Shown: positions 20,908 through 32,005 of the stretch, one piece after another
Numbering within the stretch: the stretch's first letter is position 1
Layout: each line of letters opens with the position of its first letter
Source: Lautropia sp.
GTDB taxonomy: Bacteria > Pseudomonadota > Gammaproteobacteria > Burkholderiales > Burkholderiaceae_E
Reading direction: 5' to 3'
NCBI GenBank assembly: GCA_030528325.1
Contig: JAUMZD010000001.1
Location: 106,920 to 170,919 of the forward strand
Length of the DNA: 64,000 nucleotides
The notes under the pieces: generated by a model
Databases searched by the model: none
What the model was told of the DNA's origin: nothing
The model's input: only the letters and a program-made list of their open reading frames with translations
Translations under genes and position numbers: made by a program

Positions 20908-22140
20908 TCAGAAGCTCCCGAAAAACCATTCCTTCATCCGGCGGATCGTGTCACGGAAGGATCCGGACTGCTCCGCCACCTTGCGCCCCCGCAGACGCTG
21001 CTGGCGTGCTTCTTCCAGCAGACCCATCGCGGTGGCATATCTGGGTGTCCTGACGACATCGGACAGACTGCCGCTGTAGGACGGTGCACCGACGCGCACC
21101 GGCTTGAGGAAGATGTCCTCGGCCAGTTCTGCCATGCCCGGCAGCAGGCTGGAGCCGCCGGTCAGGACGATACCCGAGGACAGCGCTTCTTCATAGCCCG
21201 ATTCACGGATCGTCTGCTGCACCATCAGGAACAACTCTTCGACCCGGGGCTCGATGACCGAGGCAAGGCCCTGTTTGGACAGCGAACGCGGGCCGCGATC
21301 ACCGATGCCGGGCACCTCGATCTTCTCACCGGGATTGGCCAGCGTGGGCTTGGCCAGGCCATGACGCAGCTTGATGTCCTCGGCGTCGGCCGTGGGCGTG
21401 CGCAGCGCCATCGCGATGTCGTTCGTGATCTGATCACCCGCCACCGCGATGACGGCCGAATGACGGATCGAGCCGCCGACGAAGACCGCGATGTCGGTGG
21501 TGCCACCGCCGATGTCGACGAGGGCCACGCCCAGCTCCTTTTCATCGACGGTCAGCACGGCATTGGCCGAGGCCAGCGGCTGCAGGATCAGATCCTGCAC
21601 GGCCAGGCCGCAGCGGCGCACGCACTTGATGATGTTCTGGACGGCCGAGACCGCACCGGTGACGACATGCACCTTCACATCCAGACGCACGCCGCTCATG
21701 CCGACCGGCTCGCGGATGTCTTCCTGGCCGTCGATGATGAATTCCTGCGGCAGCACATGCAGGATCTGCTGATCGGTCGGAATCGCCACGGCCTTGGCCG
21801 TCTCGATCACGCGCGTGACATCGGCTTCGGTGACTTCCTTGTCCTTGATGGCCACCATGCCGATCGAGTTGAAGCTGCGGATGTGGTTACCCGCGATGCC
21901 GGTGACGACCTGCTGGATCTTGTAGCCGGAGGTGAGCTCAGCCTCCTCGAGCGCGGCCTGGATCGAGGCGACGGTCTTCTCGATATCGACCACGACGCCC
22001 TTTTTCAGACCATGCGACTCATGCTGGCCGATACCGATCACTTCGATATCACCATCACCATGCATCTCGGCGACGATCGCCACCACTTTCGAGGTGCCGA
22101 TATCCAGGCCAACCAACAGATCCTTGTTTTCTCGTGACAT
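20908..22140 (-). CDS. ftsA: Cell division protein FtsA
   Basis: FtsA is the actin-like ATPase that tethers FtsZ to the membrane and recruits later divisome proteins. The 410-residue protein has the phosphate-1 motif GLDIGTSKVVAIV near the N-terminus, the phosphate-2 motif ALVDIGGGTTDIAVF, and the adenosine motif region VLTGGSSLLPGM. The C-terminal amphipathic membrane helix is seen as RRMKEWFFGSF. The start is taken at 22140 (MSRENKDLL); an ATG two codons upstream (22146) is an alternative. It is 14 bases downstream of ftsQ. Confidence 0.97.
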   Translation of the reverse strand: MSRENKDLLVGLDIGTSKVVAIVAEMHGDGDIEVIGIGQHESHGLKKGVVVDIEKTVASIQAALEEAELTSGYKIQQVVTGIAGNHIRSFNSIGMVAIKDKEVTEADVTRVIETAKAVAIPTDQQILHVLPQEFIIDGQEDIREPVGMSGVRLDVKVHVVTGAVSAVQNIIKCVRRCGLAVQDLILQPLASANAVLTVDEKELGVALVDIGGGTTDIAVFVGGSIRHSAVIAVAGDQITNDIAMALRTPTADAEDIKLRHGLAKPTLANPGEKIEVPGIGDRGPRSLSKQGLASVIEPRVEELFLMVQQTIRESGYEEALSSGIVLTGGSSLLPGMAELAEDIFLKPVRVGAPSYSGSLSDVVRTPRYATAMGLLEEARQQRLRGRKVAEQSGSFRDTIRRMKEWFFGSF

Positions 22141-22154
22141 GGGCATCCCGGCCA

Positions 22155-22946
22155 TCATTGAGAGGGAATCCGGTGGCCCCGGCCACCGGCATCCTGTTCG
22201 AGCGCCCCGGGCGCCCGTACTGCAAAACCATTCGGATAACGCAAATCGACCACCTCGGCACGGCCATTGAGGCGGGCCTGGATCAGCGGATGGGCCGCCA
22301 CCCACCGTGCGACCCGTTCTGCCACCGGCACGCCCTCGTCCCGCCCCATGCGCAGCGTGATGCCGCTGTCCAGCTCGGCCGTCCACGACTGCCGCTCGGA
22401 GAGCTTCAGCGCCACAGGCTGCATGGCCAGCGGCAACAGTTGCCCGGACAGCTCTTCATAGCGCCTTGCAACCAGGGTCTGACTGCCGACCGGGCCGGAC
22501 AGCAGCAACAGGTGCTGATGGTTGGCGACTTGAGCCGGATTCACCGAAAACAGTTCTCCATGCGTGTTCACAAAACGTCCGCTGTCATCATTCCAGCGAG
22601 CCAGCACCTCATGTTCCTCGAGCGCGACGAACAGCCGGTTGGGCCACATACGCCGCACTTCGGCGCGGCGAACCCAGGGCAGCTGCTCGAACTGCTGGCG
22701 TACCTGATCGAGGCCGACCGTGAAGAAATTGCCTTCCAGCCGGTTGACCCCCACCGCGGTCATCGAAGCCTCGGTGACATGATCGAGCGAACGCCCGTTC
22801 ACCGGCCCGACCTCGATGGACAGCAGATCGAAGGTGGATCGCTGACCGAGCCACCAGACCCCTGCCATCATCAGACAGGCGAACGCCACCATTACCATAC
22901 CGTTGGCAATGACATTGAGCGCGCGCGGATCATGCCACAAATTCAC
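22155..22946 (-). CDS. ftsQ: Cell division protein FtsQ
   Basis: FtsQ is a bitopic divisome scaffold that joins early and late division proteins. The 263-residue protein has a short cytoplasmic N-terminus, one membrane helix (about residues 15-33, GMVMVAFACLMMAGVWWLG), a POTRA domain starting near DLLSIEVGPVNG, and a beta domain with LPWVRRAEVRRMWPNRL, the most conserved family stretch. Its ATG overlaps the ddlB stop by four bases, which indicates translational coupling. Confidence 0.95.
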   Translation of the reverse strand: MNLWHDPRALNVIANGMVMVAFACLMMAGVWWLGQRSTFDLLSIEVGPVNGRSLDHVTEASMTAVGVNRLEGNFFTVGLDQVRQQFEQLPWVRRAEVRRMWPNRLFVALEEHEVLARWNDDSGRFVNTHGELFSVNPAQVANHQHLLLLSGPVGSQTLVARRYEELSGQLLPLAMQPVALKLSERQSWTAELDSGITLRMGRDEGVPVAERVARWVAAHPLIQARLNGRAEVVDLRYPNGFAVRAPGALEQDAGGRGHRIPSQ

Positions 22947-23947
22947 GTATTCGCCTCCGATGCAACAGATCGTTGTATCTTCAACGACGCGGATGCCGCC
23001 AGTCCGAGCACCAGGTCCTCATAAGAAATACCTGCTGCACGCGCCGCCATCGGCACCAGCGAGTGATCGGTCATGCCCGGCGAGGTGTTCACTTCGAGCA
23101 ACCAGGGGCGCTGGTTCAAGTCATCGAGCATGATGTCGACCCGCCCCCAGCCTTCGCAACCCACCGCACGATAAGCCGCCTCAGCAAGCTGTCGCACCTC
23201 TTCCGACAGGGCTTCGGGCAGCGGCGCGGGGCACAGATAGCGGGTGTCGTCGGTGAAATACTTGTTGCGGTAGTCGTAGTTGCCATCGGGGGCGCGGATC
23301 TCGATGACCGGCAGCGCACACGCAGCGGCACCACCACCGATGACCGCCACCGTCAGCTCACGGCCCTGAACGAAACTCTCGGCCAGCACCGGGAAGTCGA
23401 GCGCCGCCGCCGCCTCATAAGCGGCCGGCAGACGGTCGAGCGAATCGACGCGCGTCAGCCCCAGCGTGGAACCTTCGTGCGGCGGCTTGATGATCAGCGG
23501 CAGGCCGAGGCGCTCGGTAAGACCGGCCAGCTGCTCGGGCGACAGCAGCGTTTCCCAGGCCGGCGTGGGCAGGCGTCCGGCATGCCAGAGCTGCTTGCAA
23601 TGGATCTTGTCGATCGCGAGCGACGAAGCCATGACCCCCGAGCCGGTGTACGGCAGGCCGATCATCTCCAGAAAACCCTGGATCGTGCCGTCTTCGCCGA
23701 AGCGCCCGTGCAGCGAGATGAAGGCGCGGTCATAGCCGGCACTCTCGAGCTTGCCGAGCGGGCTGGTGGCCGGATCGAAAGGCTCGGCAGCCACGCCGCG
23801 ACTGCGCAGCGCCTGCAGGACGCCCTGCCCCGACATCAGCGATACCTGACGCTCGGACGAGCGACCGCCCATCAGCACGACGACACGTCCCAGCGACGCC
23901 GGATCGACATGCAGGGGCAACGGCAATGCGCGGTTCTGATCAGACAT
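22943..23947 (-). CDS. ddlB: D-alanine--D-alanine ligase
   Basis: Makes the D-Ala-D-Ala dipeptide used by MurF. The 334-residue protein has the ATP-grasp signatures: [15 protein letters not shown] at the N-terminus, [28 protein letters not shown], and [16 protein letters not shown] near the C-terminus. The open frame is longer, but the ATG at 23947 ([11 protein letters not shown]) has a strong GGAGG just upstream and fits the family. It overlaps the murC stop by eight bases and ftsQ by four. Confidence 0.97.
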   Translation of the reverse strand: MSDQNRALPLPLHVDPASLGRVVVLMGGRSSERQVSLMSGQGVLQALRSRGVAAEPFDPATSPLGKLESAGYDRAFISLHGRFGEDGTIQGFLEMIGLPYTGSGVMASSLAIDKIHCKQLWHAGRLPTPAWETLLSPEQLAGLTERLGLPLIIKPPHEGSTLGLTRVDSLDRLPAAYEAAAALDFPVLAESFVQGRELTVAVIGGGAAACALPVIEIRAPDGNYDYRNKYFTDDTRYLCPAPLPEALSEEVRQLAEAAYRAVGCEGWGRVDIMLDDLNQRPWLLEVNTSPGMTDHSLVPMAARAAGISYEDLVLGLAASASLKIQRSVASEANT

Positions 23948-25400
23948 GCTCGCCTCCTTCGGCAGAATGCGTGGCGCCCTGCGCCATCTCGACGATGCGG
24001 GCAGCACTCGTGCCGATGCTGCCCGCGCCCATCGTGACCACCACGTCACCGGGCTTGACGAGCCCCAGCACGGCAGCCGGCAGTTCTTCGACGCTGGCCA
24101 CGAACAACGGGTCGTGCCGGCTCGCCAACCGCACGGCGCGCACCAGTGCCCGCCCATCCGCGGCCACGATCGGTGCTTCGCCGGCTGCGTATACTTCAGT
24201 CAGGATCACCTGATCGGCCTGGCAGAGGACACGCACGAAATCTTCGAACAGGTCCCGGGTACGGGAATAACGATGCGGCTGGAAGGCCAGCACCAGACGA
24301 CGCCCCGGGTAGGCGCCTCGCACCGCGGCGATGGTGGCCTCGATCTCGACCGGGTGATGACCGTAGTCGTCGATCAGCGTGAACGTGCCGGCCGGAACGG
24401 GCTTGTCGGCACGGTCGTCGGCAGCGCGGGCCGATGCGGCAATCTCGCCGTAACGCTCGAAACGGCGGCCGACCCCCCGGAAATCGGCCAGCGCCGAAAC
24501 GATGGCCTCATCTTCCACGCCCAGCTCGGTGGCGATGGCGATGGCCGCGAGCGCATTGCGCACGTTGTGCTCGCCACTGAGTGCCAGCGACACATCGAGC
24601 GGGGCTTCGCCTTCACGCAGCACGCCAAAGCGCATCCGCTCGCCATCGGGACGCACATCGACCGCACGCGTCTGCGCTTCTTCGTCGAAACCATAGGTCA
24701 GCACCTGCTTCGACACGAAGGGCACGATCTCACGCACGTGCTGATCATCGATGCACAGCACCGCAGCGCCATAGAACGGCAGCCGGTTCAGAAAGTCCAC
24801 GAAAGCCTGTTTCAGGCGCGCCATGTCATGACCATAGGTGTCCATATGGTCGGCGTCGATGTTCGTGACGGCCGCGATCATCGGCGACAGGTTCAGAAAC
24901 GAGGCATCCGACTCATCGGCCTCGACCACGATGTAGTCGCCGGAACCCAGACGCGCATTGACACCGGCACTGTTCAGGCGGCCCCCGATGACGAAGGTCG
25001 GATCCAGCCCTGCCCTGGCCAGCACGGAAGCCACGAGGCTGGTGGTGGTCGTCTTGCCATGCGTGCCGGCAATGGCCACACCCTGCTTGATCTTCATCAG
25101 CTCGGCCAGCATCAACGCACGCGGCACGACGGGTACCCGCCGCTCGCGTGCCCGCCGCACCTCGGGGTTGTCGGCCCGCACGGCGGTGGAGACCACCACA
25201 CAATCGGCCTCATCCACATGCCCGGCCTCATGGCCGACATGGATCCGGGCCCCCAGCCCTGCCAGACGGTCGAGCACCTTCGAGCGGTTCAGATCCGAAC
25301 CGCTGACACGATAGCCAAGATTCAGCAGGACCTCGGCGATACCGCTCATGCCGGCGCCACCAATACCCACGAAATGAATCTGTCCGACTTTATGTTTCAT
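23940..25400 (-). CDS. murC: UDP-N-acetylmuramate--L-alanine ligase
   Basis: Adds the first amino acid of the peptidoglycan stem. The 486-residue protein shows the N-terminal UDP-binding loop [17 protein letters not shown], the ATP loop [14 protein letters not shown], and the C-terminal-domain segments [10 protein letters not shown] and [12 protein letters not shown]. It is embedded in the division cluster, with four bases of overlap with murG at its start and eight with ddlB at its end. Confidence 0.98.
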   Translation of the reverse strand: MKHKVGQIHFVGIGGAGMSGIAEVLLNLGYRVSGSDLNRSKVLDRLAGLGARIHVGHEAGHVDEADCVVVSTAVRADNPEVRRARERRVPVVPRALMLAELMKIKQGVAIAGTHGKTTTTSLVASVLARAGLDPTFVIGGRLNSAGVNARLGSGDYIVVEADESDASFLNLSPMIAAVTNIDADHMDTYGHDMARLKQAFVDFLNRLPFYGAAVLCIDDQHVREIVPFVSKQVLTYGFDEEAQTRAVDVRPDGERMRFGVLREGEAPLDVSLALSGEHNVRNALAAIAIATELGVEDEAIVSALADFRGVGRRFERYGEIAASARAADDRADKPVPAGTFTLIDDYGHHPVEIEATIAAVRGAYPGRRLVLAFQPHRYSRTRDLFEDFVRVLCQADQVILTEVYAAGEAPIVAADGRALVRAVRLASRHDPLFVASVEELPAAVLGLVKPGDVVVTMGAGSIGTSAARIVEMAQGATHSAEGGEHV

Positions 25401-26464
25401 GTTCTGGCCACTGCCTCACAGGCATCTGCAACCACCGCGGCGGCATCCGCCTTGCCCAACGCCCTGGCCTTGACGGCCATCGAAGCCAGTGCCGGTCGCG
25501 TGAAATGCGACAGCAGCGACGAGAGGCTGGAAGGCGTCAATTCTTCCTGCGGCACCAGAATGGCAGCACCGGTCTCGGAGAGGAAACGCGCATTGCCGGT
25601 CTGATGGTCATCGACCGCATGCGGATAAGGGATCAGGATGGATGCAACACCGGCAACGGCGATTTCGGAAACCGTGGTCGCACCCGCCCGGGCGATGACC
25701 AGATCGGCTTCGGCATATGCTTCTGCCATGTTTTCAATGAATGCGACCGCCTTTGCCTCGACCGCCGCGTTTTCGTAATTGTTACGCAGTTCTTCGAGAT
25801 GTGCACGACCACTTTGATGCAACACTTCAGGTCGTTCCTCAGGAAGAATCAGGCCGAAAGCGTTGGGGATCACGCGATTGAAAACCTGTGCGCCCAGACT
25901 GCCGCCCACCACCATCACGCGCAGCGGCCCCGTGCGCGCACGGTAACGCACCTCAGGCGGCTCGATGGCCGCAATGGCACGGTTGACGGGATTGCCGGCC
26001 CAGCGTGCCTGCGACATCGCCCCCGGGAAAGCCACCAGCACCCGGTCGGCCCTGCGCGCCAGAAACCTGTTGGCCATGCCCGCCACCGAGTTCTGCTCAT
26101 GCAGCACCATCGGAATGCGTTTCGACCCAGCCACCAGGCCACCGGGCACCGTGACATAGCCGCCCATGCCCAGGATCACGTCGGGTTTGACCTCATCGAT
26201 CGCCTTTTTCGCCTCGCGATAGGCACGCCACAGACGGAACGGCAGTCCAAGGAAGGCCAGCAGCCCCTTGCCACGCAGCCCCTGGAAGCGGACATGTTTC
26301 ATCTCGATGTCGTGCGGCGGCACGAGCAGCGCCTCCATGCCGTCGGGATTGCCGAGCCAGAAGATCTCCCAGCCGCGATCACGCAGCACTTCGGCCACGG
26401 CCAGCCCCGGGAAGATGTGCCCCCCGGTGCCTCCCGCCATGATCAGGATGCGTTTCGTGCTCAT
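25397..26464 (-). CDS. murG: Undecaprenyl-PP-MurNAc-pentapeptide GlcNAc transferase
   Basis: MurG adds GlcNAc to lipid I to give lipid II on the inner face of the membrane. The 355-residue protein has the first glycine-rich loop [15 protein letters not shown], the second glycine-rich loop [12 protein letters not shown], the donor-site region [13 protein letters not shown] and the VDDHQTGNA stretch. The ATG overlaps nothing upstream; a 37-base gap follows ftsW. Confidence 0.98.
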   Translation of the reverse strand: MSTKRILIMAGGTGGHIFPGLAVAEVLRDRGWEIFWLGNPDGMEALLVPPHDIEMKHVRFQGLRGKGLLAFLGLPFRLWRAYREAKKAIDEVKPDVILGMGGYVTVPGGLVAGSKRIPMVLHEQNSVAGMANRFLARRADRVLVAFPGAMSQARWAGNPVNRAIAAIEPPEVRYRARTGPLRVMVVGGSLGAQVFNRVIPNAFGLILPEERPEVLHQSGRAHLEELRNNYENAAVEAKAVAFIENMAEAYAEADLVIARAGATTVSEIAVAGVASILIPYPHAVDDHQTGNARFLSETGAAILVPQEELTPSSLSSLLSHFTRPALASMAVKARALGKADAAAVVADACEAVART

Positions 26465-26501
26465 GACAGGCTCCCCGCGTCGATCTTCATTTCGTTCTGG
26501 T

Positions 26502-27791
26502 TCACAACACCGTACCCCGCATCATTTTCCGGTTCTCGACATCGATGCGCAGCACGATGGCGATGGCCACACAGTTCATCAGGATCGCATTGCCGCCAAA
26601 GCTCATGAACGGCAGCGTCAGTCCCTTCGTGGGCAGGAGTCCCAGATTGACCCCGAGGTTGATGAACACCTGCAGCCCGATCCACAACCCGATGCCCTGC
26701 GCGACCAGCCCCTTGAAGGACTGCTCGAAGGCGATGGCCTGCTTGCCGATCTCGAAGCAGCGGCGCACAAGCCAGAAGAACAGCACGATCACGGCCAGCA
26801 TGCCGACCATGCCCAGTTCTTCGCCAATGGTGGCAAAAAGAAAATCGGTATGCGGCTCGGGCAGGAAATTCAGTTTGGCAACACCGGCTCCCAGCCCGCT
26901 TCCCAGCCATTCGCCCTTGCCGATGGCCATCAGCGAATGGGTGAGCTGATAACTGCTGCCCTCGGCGTTGCTGCGCTCGAAAGGATCCAGGTAGGAGAAG
27001 AAACGCGCCCGGCGGAAAGGCACGAGCAGGATGAAGCTCGTGAACACGGCGATCAGGAAAGCCACCATGCCGAAGAACAGCCTGGCGTTCATGCCGCCCA
27101 TGAACAGCACACCCATCGCCACGAGCAGGATCACGATCAGCGCCCCGAGATCGGGCTGGCGCATGATGAGCCCCCCCATCAGCAGCAGGGCAATCGCCAT
27201 CGGCACGAAAGCCCTCACTTCGCCCATCAGTTTCTGCTTGCGCACGGCATAGTCAGCCACATACAGGACGACGAAGAGTTTCATGATTTCGGTCGGCTGC
27301 ACCGTGGTCACGCCCAGCGAAATCCAGCGATAGGCGCCACCGGCCCGCCGTCCGATGCCCGGGATGAAGACGAGCACGAGCAGCAGCACGCCCACGAAAA
27401 ACAGGGGTCTGGCCATCTGCTGCCACCGGCTGGGCGGTACCGCATAGGCGAAGAAGCCAGCCACCAGTGCCACCCCGATCGAAACCGTCTGCCGGATCAG
27501 GAAATAGGTGGACAGATCTCCCGCCGGATCACGGCGCTCCAGCACGGCGATCGAGGCCGAATAGACCATGACGAGGCCGAGGCCCAGCAACAGGGCCGTG
27601 ACCCACAGCAGTGAGGCATCGAAGCTCTGCACCCCCGCATGATCGAGGCTGCGCTGCCCACCCAGATGACGGGTGCCGCTCACGCGCGCGCTGGTGGCGC
27701 CACGGGCGGGCTTGCGCCGTCCACGACTGCCCCTGGGCTCGGTGACACCACCGGCCCCGGCAGGCATCCAGCGGAACAGACGGCTCAGCAT
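26502..27791 (-). CDS. ftsW: Septal peptidoglycan glycosyltransferase FtsW
   Basis: FtsW is the SEDS-family polymerase that works with FtsI at the septum. The 429-residue protein starts with about 60 polar residues rich in Arg and Gly, then about ten membrane helices beginning near LLWVTALLLGLGLVMVYS. The family landmarks PTEIMKLFVVLY, the region RRAGGAYRWISLG and the C-terminal NLGLLPTKGLTLPFMSFGG are present. The ATG at 27791 lies within the murD 3' end (seven-base overlap), which suggests coupled translation. Confidence 0.96.
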   Translation of the reverse strand: MLSRLFRWMPAGAGGVTEPRGSRGRRKPARGATSARVSGTRHLGGQRSLDHAGVQSFDASLLWVTALLLGLGLVMVYSASIAVLERRDPAGDLSTYFLIRQTVSIGVALVAGFFAYAVPPSRWQQMARPLFFVGVLLLVLVFIPGIGRRAGGAYRWISLGVTTVQPTEIMKLFVVLYVADYAVRKQKLMGEVRAFVPMAIALLLMGGLIMRQPDLGALIVILLVAMGVLFMGGMNARLFFGMVAFLIAVFTSFILLVPFRRARFFSYLDPFERSNAEGSSYQLTHSLMAIGKGEWLGSGLGAGVAKLNFLPEPHTDFLFATIGEELGMVGMLAVIVLFFWLVRRCFEIGKQAIAFEQSFKGLVAQGIGLWIGLQVFINLGVNLGLLPTKGLTLPFMSFGGNAILMNCVAIAIVLRIDVENRKMMRGTVL

Positions 27792-29365
27792 GGCTGGCCG
27801 ACCTCTTCGGCATAGGCACGCACGGCCTCGGCAAACTGGTTGCCCCGGTCATCATAGCCCTTGAACATGTCGAAACTGGCGCAGGCTGGCGACAGCAGCA
27901 CCACGTCGCCCGACTGGGCCAGCCCGGCCGCCTGACGCACGGCATCGTTCAGATCGGTGGCATCGACTTGCGGCACACCCGCCTCGTCGAGCGCAGCCCG
28001 CAGGATCGGCGCATCACGGCCGATCAGCACGACGGCCCGCGCGTAGGCGGCCACGGCCGGTGCCAGCTCGCTGAAGTCCTGACCCTTGCCCACGCCGCCG
28101 GCGATCAGCACGGCGCGACGTGCGAGTCCGGTCAGTGCAGCCACCGTGGCACCGATGTTCGTGCCCTTGCTGTCGTTGATGTATTCGACATCCCGGATGA
28201 TGGCCACCGGCGCACAACGATGATCGTCCGGCACGAAGGCGCGCAGACCATGCAGCATGGCCGCCATCGGCACGCCACAGGCACGCAGCAGTGCAAGCGA
28301 AGCCAGCACGTTGGCATGGTTGTGCCCGCCCTGCAGACGCAGCGCATCGGCGGGCATCAGCCGGTTCAGCACCACGTTGACCGCTTCCTGCGCCTTGCGG
28401 CGACGGCTCTGCGTGCCGGTGTCCTCGGGCACTGCTTCGGTCAGCCAGGCGAGCCCGCCCTCGCGCACCACGCCGAAGGCAGGTGCCATGTGCGGCGTGT
28501 TCAGCGAGAAGACGGTACGTGGCCGCGGGGGCGGTGCGGGCGGCTCGACCTTCCTGCGGGCACGCCCTTTCACCGGCATCTCCGTTGCTTCCGGCAGGAG
28601 CGGTGCATCCCAGGGCGCGGGCCGGTCGGGGTCGGTCAGCGGATCATCCAGGTTGATGACGCTCAATTCGGCGCCTTCGTAAATCCGGCACTTGGCATCC
28701 CGATAGTGCTTCATCGTGCCGTGCCAGTCCAGATGGTCGCTCGTGATGTTCAGAACCGTCGCCGCACGGCAGTCCAGCGGCCCGGCGGCCACCGCCAGCT
28801 GGAAACTGGACAGCTCCAGCACCCACAGCGCAGGCATCCGGCCTTCTTCACCGTCCAGCCGGCGGATCAGCGCATCCAGCATCGACGGGCTGATGTTGCC
28901 CGCCACTTCGGCCTCGACCCCGGCCTCGTTCGCGAGGAAGGCCGTCAGGCGCGTGACGGTCGTCTTGCCGTTCGTGCCGGTGATGGCGACGACCGAGGTG
29001 TTCTGTCCGGCCTCACGCTGACGCTGGATCTCGGCATTGAAGAAATCCAGCTCGCCCAGCACAGGCACGCCCGCCTGGCGCGCGGCGGCATGCAGTTCGG
29101 CCCCCGGCCCGGTGACGATCGAGACACCCGGACTCCAGGCGAGCAACTCGAAAGCCTCGCCCTCGGTCAGCAGGGCGGCATCGAGCGGACGGCTCACGAA
29201 GCTCACGGCGGGCAACTCGGCCCGCAAGGTGGGCAGCGCGGGCGGTTCGGCACGATCATCGAAGACCGTGACCTGCGCACCGGCCCGCACGAGCCAGCGC
29301 GCCATCGCAAGGCCCGATTCTCCCAGTCCGATGACTGCCGCTCTTGTGTGCTGAAGTTCGATCAT
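27785..29365 (-). CDS. murD: UDP-N-acetylmuramoyl-L-alanine--D-glutamate ligase
   Basis: Adds D-Glu to the stem peptide. Motifs include AVIGLGESGLAMARWL (UDP binding), VVAITGTNGKTTVTRLTAF (ATP loop), NITSDHLDWHGTMKHY and YINDSKGTNIGATVAAL. At 526 residues it is clearly longer than the E. coli enzyme (438). The extra length is mainly a proline- and arginine-rich stretch around residues 265-285 (GRARRKVEPPAPPPRPR) and another near 310-325, which probably form surface loops. A ten-base gap separates it from mraY. Confidence 0.97.
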   Translation of the reverse strand: MIELQHTRAAVIGLGESGLAMARWLVRAGAQVTVFDDRAEPPALPTLRAELPAVSFVSRPLDAALLTEGEAFELLAWSPGVSIVTGPGAELHAAARQAGVPVLGELDFFNAEIQRQREAGQNTSVVAITGTNGKTTVTRLTAFLANEAGVEAEVAGNISPSMLDALIRRLDGEEGRMPALWVLELSSFQLAVAAGPLDCRAATVLNITSDHLDWHGTMKHYRDAKCRIYEGAELSVINLDDPLTDPDRPAPWDAPLLPEATEMPVKGRARRKVEPPAPPPRPRTVFSLNTPHMAPAFGVVREGGLAWLTEAVPEDTGTQSRRRKAQEAVNVVLNRLMPADALRLQGGHNHANVLASLALLRACGVPMAAMLHGLRAFVPDDHRCAPVAIIRDVEYINDSKGTNIGATVAALTGLARRAVLIAGGVGKGQDFSELAPAVAAYARAVVLIGRDAPILRAALDEAGVPQVDATDLNDAVRQAAGLAQSGDVVLLSPACASFDMFKGYDDRGNQFAEAVRAYAEEVGQPC

Positions 29366-29375
29366 GTCCGTGTCC

Positions 29376-30545
29376 TCAGCGCAGCTTCAGTGACGAGAGA
29401 CCGAACAGCACCAGCATCATGGTGACGATCCAGAAGCGAACGACGACCTGCGACTCCTTGACGCCACCGATCTCGAAATGGTGATGCAAGGGCGCCATCC
29501 GGAAGATGCGCCGACCTTCACCATACTTGCGTTTCGTGTATTTGAAGTACGTCACCTGCAGCATCACCGACAGCGTTTCTGCCACGAAGACGCCGCCCAT
29601 GATGAAGAGGATGATTTCCTGCCGGACGATGACGGCGATCGTGCCGAGCGCCGCACCCAGCGACAGCGCGCCCACATCACCCATGAAGACCTGGGCCGGA
29701 TAGGCGTTGAACCACAGGAAGGCCAGCCCTGCCCCCAGGATGGCGCCGCAGAGCACGATCAGTTCGCCCGCGCCCGGCACATAGGGAATCAGCAGATAAC
29801 GCGAAAACACGACGTTGCCGGTCACATAGGCAAAGATGCCGAGCGCCGAACCGACCAGCACCGCCGGCATGATCGCCAGCCCATCGGCGCCATCCGTCAG
29901 ATTCACCGCGTTGCTGGTGCCCACGATCACGAAATAGGTCAGCGCCACGAAGCCGAAGACGCCCAGCGGAATCCCCCATTCCTTGAAGAACGGGAACTGG
30001 AGCGACGAGGTTTCGGGCAGCGACAGGCTGAAGCCGCTGCCGACCCACTGGTTGAAGAGCTGGAAGGCTTCGGCCATGGACTGCGTGGGAATGGCGAAGG
30101 CCAGATAGAAGGCCGCCAGCAGGCCCAGCGTGCTTTGCCAGAAGTATTTTTCCCGGGCCGACATCCCCTTGGGATCACGATGAACGACCTTGCGGTAGTC
30201 ATCGACCCAGCCGACCATGCCAAAGCCCAGCGTGACGAGCAGCACGACCCAGACGAAACGGTTCGACAGGTCGGCCCACAGAATGGTGGACAGGCCCACG
30301 GAGATCAGCACCAGCACACCGCCCATCGTCGGGGTGCCGGATTTGACCAGGTGGGTCTGCGGACCATCCTGACGCACCGCCTGACCGATCTTCATGGCCG
30401 TGAGCTTGCGAATGACCGAGGGCCCGAACATCAGGCCGATGAACAGTGCCGTCAGCGTCGCCAGCACGGCGCGCAGAGTGATGTAGTTGAAAACGGAAAA
30501 AACCCGGTGGTCCTGGGCCAGCCATTGGGTCAGCAGCAGCAGCAT
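29376..30545 (-). CDS. mraY: Phospho-N-acetylmuramoyl-pentapeptide transferase
   Basis: MraY moves phospho-MurNAc-pentapeptide onto undecaprenyl phosphate to form lipid I. The 389-residue membrane protein has ten expected helices and the family motifs [10 protein letters not shown], the Asp pair in [22 protein letters not shown], and near the C-terminus [14 protein letters not shown]. The stop codon of murF overlaps its start by one base. Confidence 0.98.
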   Translation of the reverse strand: MLLLLTQWLAQDHRVFSVFNYITLRAVLATLTALFIGLMFGPSVIRKLTAMKIGQAVRQDGPQTHLVKSGTPTMGGVLVLISVGLSTILWADLSNRFVWVVLLVTLGFGMVGWVDDYRKVVHRDPKGMSAREKYFWQSTLGLLAAFYLAFAIPTQSMAEAFQLFNQWVGSGFSLSLPETSSLQFPFFKEWGIPLGVFGFVALTYFVIVGTSNAVNLTDGADGLAIMPAVLVGSALGIFAYVTGNVVFSRYLLIPYVPGAGELIVLCGAILGAGLAFLWFNAYPAQVFMGDVGALSLGAALGTIAVIVRQEIILFIMGGVFVAETLSVMLQVTYFKYTKRKYGEGRRIFRMAPLHHHFEIGGVKESQVVVRFWIVTMMLVLFGLSSLKLR

Positions 30546-32005
30546 CAGAGGTCTCCTGCTGCAGAAGCGGGTTTGACGGCAACCGGTTCGAGGTCCGTGC
30601 CGGCACCGGATGACCAGGCCTTGACGATACGTTCCATGCGCATGAAGCGCGATCCCTTGATCAGTACGCTGGCGACACCGTCCGGCAGCACCGGATGATC
30701 AGCCAGCAAATCTTCGACGGATGCCCAGTGACGGGCGTTGGCGCCAGCGGATTCGGCGGCGGTCTTCATGTCCCTGCCCACCGTCCAGATGGCCTCCATG
30801 CCCCGCTCGCGGGCGTACTGGCCCACTTCGCGGTGGAAGGCCTCGGCCTGAACGCCGGTTTCCCCCATGTCGCCCATGACGATCAGGCGCGGGCCGGCTT
30901 CATCGGCCAGCACGTCGATGGCGGCGCGCATGGAATCCGGGTTGGCGTTGTAGGTGTCATCGATCAGCACGACATGGTCAGAAGCCTCGGCGACAGGACA
31001 GTCGCGGGCTGCAAACCGGCTAGGCAGACGATGACGGCACAGTCGCCCGGCCACCGGACGGAAGGCGGCCAGCCCGGCCACGATGGTAGCGGGCGGGATG
31101 CCGAGGGCCGATGCACAGGTCGCGGCAGCCAGTGCATTGCGCACGTTGTGGCGGCCGGCGATGTTCAGACGGATATCCAGTTGTTCAGCGCCGATGCGGG
31201 CCGTGAAGCGCTCCGGACGCGCGTCCTTCAGTGCGCTGGCGGCATGGGGCGAGCAGGCCAGATCCTCGACCAGACCGAATTCCATCACCGGCTGATCATG
31301 ACGACTGTCCCGCCAGATCGGCGTGCAGGGATCATCTCCCGGATAAACCGCCACGCCATCAGCCGGCAATTCGATGAAGACCGTGCCGTTCTCACGAGCC
31401 GTGGCCTCGGGGCCGTCCATGAATTCCTGGTGTTCGCGCTGGGCGTTGAGCACCAGCGCAACCGTCGGCTGCACCATCACGGCCAGCGCCGGAATCTCGT
31501 CCGGATGGTTCATGCCCAGCTCCAGCACGGCCATCCGGTGCGTCGGGCGCAACCGGAAGATCGTCTGCGGCACACCGATCTCGTTGTTCAGGTTGCCCTG
31601 GGTCGACAAGGTCGCCTCCGGCCCGACATGCGCCGCCAGAATCGCGGCGATCATTTCCTTGACCGTGGTCTTGCCATTGCTGCCGGTGACGGCCACGACG
31701 GGCAACCGGAAGCGCCGTCGCCAGGACTGGGCCAGCACCCCGAGCGCGCGACGGGTGCAGGGCACGACGAGCGCCGGCACACCGGCGCGCAACGGGTGCT
31801 CCTCGACGAGCACGCCGGCTGCCCCCGCTGCCATCGCGTCGTCGACGAAGCGGTGGCCATCGAAGCGATCCCCTCGCAAGGCGACGAACAGGTCGCCGGG
31901 ACGGACGGAACGGGTGTCGGTCGATACGCCACCGAACCATTCGTCTCCACGGCCGATCATCACGGCCTGGGGCAACCAGTCAAAGGCCGTTCGCAGGTCA
32001 AACAT
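30545..32005 (-). CDS. murF: UDP-MurNAc-tripeptide--D-Ala-D-Ala ligase
   Basis: MurF adds the D-Ala-D-Ala dipeptide made by DdlB. The 486-residue protein has the N-terminal uracil-binding domain ([19 protein letters not shown]), the ATP loop [17 protein letters not shown], and [19 protein letters not shown] chose the ATG at 32005 ([10 protein letters not shown]) because GGGAGAGG precedes it; the frame opens five codons earlier. It overlaps the end of murE by eight bases. Confidence 0.97.
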   Translation of the reverse strand: MFDLRTAFDWLPQAVMIGRGDEWFGGVSTDTRSVRPGDLFVALRGDRFDGHRFVDDAMAAGAAGVLVEEHPLRAGVPALVVPCTRRALGVLAQSWRRRFRLPVVAVTGSNGKTTVKEMIAAILAAHVGPEATLSTQGNLNNEIGVPQTIFRLRPTHRMAVLELGMNHPDEIPALAVMVQPTVALVLNAQREHQEFMDGPEATARENGTVFIELPADGVAVYPGDDPCTPIWRDSRHDQPVMEFGLVEDLACSPHAASALKDARPERFTARIGAEQLDIRLNIAGRHNVRNALAAATCASALGIPPATIVAGLAAFRPVAGRLCRHRLPSRFAARDCPVAEASDHVVLIDDTYNANPDSMRAAIDVLADEAGPRLIVMGDMGETGVQAEAFHREVGQYARERGMEAIWTVGRDMKTAAESAGANARHWASVEDLLADHPVLPDGVASVLIKGSRFMRMERIVKAWSSGAGTDLEPVAVKPASAAGDL